This document shows positions 14,056 to 15,341 of a stretch of DNA of 15,341 bases, piece by piece. The notes under the pieces are model-generated. The model was given only the letters and a program-made list of their open reading frames with translations. It did no database searches and was not told the DNA's origin. The first letter of the stretch is position 1; every line of letters begins with the position of its first letter. Both the position numbers and the translations under genes were made by a program. Origin of the DNA: a bacterium (lineage in GTDB: Bacteria > Vulcanimicrobiota > Vulcanimicrobiia > Vulcanimicrobiales > Vulcanimicrobiaceae); the NCBI GenBank assembly GCA_021807065.1, contig JAKAPO010000021.1, forward strand, positions 1-15,341, read 5' to 3'.

Positions 14056-14375
14056 TTACGGTTTTGCGATGATGTACACGAAACGGTTGTCCAGTCGAAC
14101 GCCGTCGCCGCTCGTTCGGAACGGCTGCACTGCATCGAGGACAGCACGTACTGCAGCGAGTTGCAGGCGAAAACGGCGTCAAACGATACATCCGTGTACG
14201 GCAGATCCTCGAGATCGCCCTGACGGAAATCGCCGTCGGGCACCCGCTCACGCGCGGCCTGTAGCAATCCCGCGCTAGCATCTACTCCGTACACCGCCGC
14301 TCCCCGGCGGAGCGCAAGAGCACAGGCACCGCCCGCACCGCAGCCTGCATCCAGAAATCGGGTACCCACTTTCAC
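14056..14375 (-). pseudogene. Class I SAM-dependent methyltransferase, internal deletion
   Basis: From a GTG at 14375 the frame encodes the SAM-binding half: VGTRFLDAGCGAGG (motif I, 3-16), AVYGVDASAGLL (acidic residue D32), DFRQGDLEDLPY (50-60) and FDAVFACNSLQYV (65-77). About 14140 the sequence jumps by deletion to the extreme C-terminus in another frame: AVLDAVQPFRTSGDGVRLDN, then RFVYIIAKP and TAA at 14056-14058. Roughly 100 residues between them, including the substrate part, are missing, and the N-terminal helix is also not visible (TAG a short way upstream). The uninterrupted frame reads on into the DUF4395 gene and gives a false fusion. It should be inactive. Confidence 0.75.
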
Positions 14376-14803
14376 GCCCCAAGACCATACGGTCGACCCC
14401 AGCTAAGGATCCGTTCCGCCGCAGCCCCATGGCTGGCACGCCTGGCGGCGGTACTCGAATAGAGTTTGAAGCCGCCGTTGGCTGCCGGCCTAGGCGTCTT
14501 GGCGCAGCGAAGCGACGAATGCAGATGTAAATCTCCTGGAGGTCGTGGACTTGGCCCCGCCTCGACCTCTTCGAGCAGATTCGACTCTTTGCCGATCAGA
14601 TGCACGGCGCCGATCCGAACGTGCCTGCGGCTCAGCAGCCCGACAGTCTGCTTCGTGCACGCCTTGCCATCGGGACCGGCGCACTTCGCTTCTTCGTCGA
14701 ACTCGTACGCGCGCAGGGCGTCGCCATAGGTTGCGAGCTCCGCGATCTTCGGCCCATGCTGCTCCGAGGTCGTGACGCGATAGCGCTGCGCTCGTGTAGG
14801 CAT
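14372..14803 (-). pseudogene. Unknown small protein gene, probably frameshifted
   Basis: The 143-codon frame has a protein-like first ~82 residues: YRVTTSEQHGPKIAELATYG, DALRAYEFDEEAKCAGPDGK, TKQTVGLLSRRHVRIGAVHL and IGKESNLLEEVEAG. It then becomes low-complexity. At a run of four C (14555-14558, plus strand) removing one base restores a natural continuation, GQVHDLQEIYICIRRF, so a one-base insertion or sequencing error is likely. Two Cys (CAGPDGKAC) could bind metal. I do not recognise the family. Upstream there is no good ribosome site, and the N-terminus may also lie in a different frame. The 3' end overlaps the methyltransferase remnant by four bases. Confidence 0.45.
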
Positions 14804-14829
14804 TGATCCATTGGCCTCGCAGCCACTGG

Positions 14830-15031
14830 CGTGGATATGAGTCTACGCTTTCCAATGCCGACGTCGCCGTCGACGAGAACGAGGCCGCCGTGCCCCCTCG
14901 CGGCGGCGAGCCGCTCGACGAGCGGGCAACTCTTGCGTACGACCAATGAGCGACAGGCAAAGTACCGGCCTGCGACCACGGGGGAGTCGGCGACCGGCCT
15001 TTCCGTCGAGAAGGGTGCGGCTTTCCGACAT
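14830..15031 (-). pseudogene. N-terminal fragment of an AAA/STAND ATPase regulator
   Basis: Two minus frames joined by a shift spell the start of the same kind of ATPase as at the left edge. RPVLCLSLIGRTQEL (one frame, compare PVLCRRFVGRKAEL there) is followed by PLVERLAAARGHGGLVLVDG and DVGIGKRRLIST (the other frame, Walker A GDVGIGKR at about 14845-14866, compare GEAGVGKS). Nothing of the rest of the ATPase follows. The Walker Ser/Thr is Arg here, another sign of decay. It is divergent from the beta-propeller lipoprotein gene, with about 35 bp between them. Confidence 0.5.
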
Positions 15032-15053
15032 ACCCGCGGCCGCGAGCCCGGCC

Positions 15054-15059
15054 TATAGT
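15054..15059 (+). promoter_or_regulatory. -10 box TATAGT for a leaderless transcript
   Basis: TATAGT ends six bases before the ATG of the lipoprotein gene, so transcription would begin at or next to the start codon. No ribosome site lies between. A consensus -35 is not seen. Confidence 0.45.
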
Positions 15060-15065
15060 TTTCTT

Positions 15066-15341
15066 ATGAGCATGCGGCGCGTGTGGATTTTGGCATTTGC
15101 TTTGGCGTTAGGCATCGCAGCGATCTCCGGATGCAACTCGACTGGGACCGCCTTCAACCCGCCCGGCGGCATCGCCCCCAAAGTTCCTACAGCGGCGAAG
15201 TTCGCGTACGTTTCCAATGGCATGTCCAACAGCGTCTCCGCCTACACCATCAACGCGACGACCGGCGCCCTGACGCCGGTTGCGGGTTCGCCCTTCGCGG
15301 CGGGCAGTTTTCCCTATGGAGTGGCGGTCGATCCCACCGGC
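15066..15341 (+). CDS. Lipoprotein with lactonase/YVTN-type beta-propeller (cut by window end)
   Basis: Ninety-two residues are visible. MSMRRVWILAFALALGIA is a signal peptide ending in a lipobox, AISGC, with the lipidated Cys at residue 23. After a Pro-rich linker the first propeller blade is clear: KFAYVSNGMSNSVSAYTINA, then TGALTPVAGSPFAAGSFPYG and VAVDPTG. This 'faYV.N..s..vs.Y.i...tGaL....gsPf..g..P..va.dp.G' repeat is that of the 7-bladed lactonase-like (YVTN) family. It would sit on the outer face of a membrane; enzyme activity cannot be judged. Expression is probably leaderless from the TATAGT just upstream. Confidence 0.88.
   Translation, partial: MSMRRVWILAFALALGIAAISGCNSTGTAFNPPGGIAPKVPTAAKFAYVSNGMSNSVSAYTINATTGALTPVAGSPFAAGSFPYGVAVDPTG

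Overview
The window is high-GC bacterial DNA with several features of an uncultured soil-type genome: an AAA/STAND-TPR regulator, a lactonase-like beta-propeller lipoprotein, a DUF4395 membrane protein, near-leaderless -10/ATG spacings, and a dispersed 'TCCTTCGACT...GCTCAGGATGAC' repeat. Candidatus Eremiobacterota (WPS-2) or a neighbouring phylum would fit, but this is a guess from gene style. No rRNA or complete tRNA is present to fix the taxonomy.

Layout. (1) 1-2460, minus: the first ~820 codons of a large AAA/STAND ATPase with TPR-like helices, running off the left edge. (2) 2634-3516: a decayed tyrosine recombinase on the plus strand, broken after its first catalytic Arg and carrying a dispersed repeat. 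(3) 3533-3557: a minus-strand copy of a tRNA 3' end, probably an attachment site. It lies between the dead integrase and an intact integrase that converge on it. (4) 3606-9972: a compact mobile element. Integrase and an Xre-type regulator form a minus-strand operon. A promoter/operator region with a 22-bp dyad separates them from a plus-strand operon of an excisionase-like HTH protein, a DnaB/RecA-fold helicase, and an IncQ RepC-like initiator with three ~22-bp iterons inside its 3' end. These are followed by small, partly overlapping accessory ORFs (two with Cys-rich motifs, one SpoVG-like) and an HExxH metallopeptidase. The order att-int-repressor/divergent-xis-helicase-rep-ori is that of phage-inducible chromosomal islands, while the helicase-initiator pair is that of IncQ plasmids. 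(5) 10091-11005: IS debris, including an IS1380-family transposase with its middle deleted and a 16-bp direct repeat. (6) 11034-13318: a two-gene plus-strand operon of secreted proteins, a LolA-like protein and a carboxypeptidase-regulatory-like domain protein. (7) 13416-13530, minus: the orphan 3' end (domains V and VI) of a group II intron. (8) 13554-15031, minus: an intact DUF4395 gene preceded by three broken genes: a methyltransferase with an internal deletion, a frameshifted unknown, and an AAA-ATPase N-terminal fragment resembling the gene at the left edge. (9) 15066-end, plus: a lipoprotein with a YVTN/lactonase-type beta-propeller, cut by the window edge.

How the parts may work together. 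In the element, the Xre-type protein probably binds the dyad that overlaps the rightward -10 box. It would thereby repress excision and replication genes while being co-transcribed with the integrase. Relief of repression would make the HTH/Xis protein, the helicase and the iteron-binding initiator, giving excision plus replication from the iteron origin. The rest of the window is a plastic region with repeated insertions and deletions around a few intact housekeeping or secreted genes.
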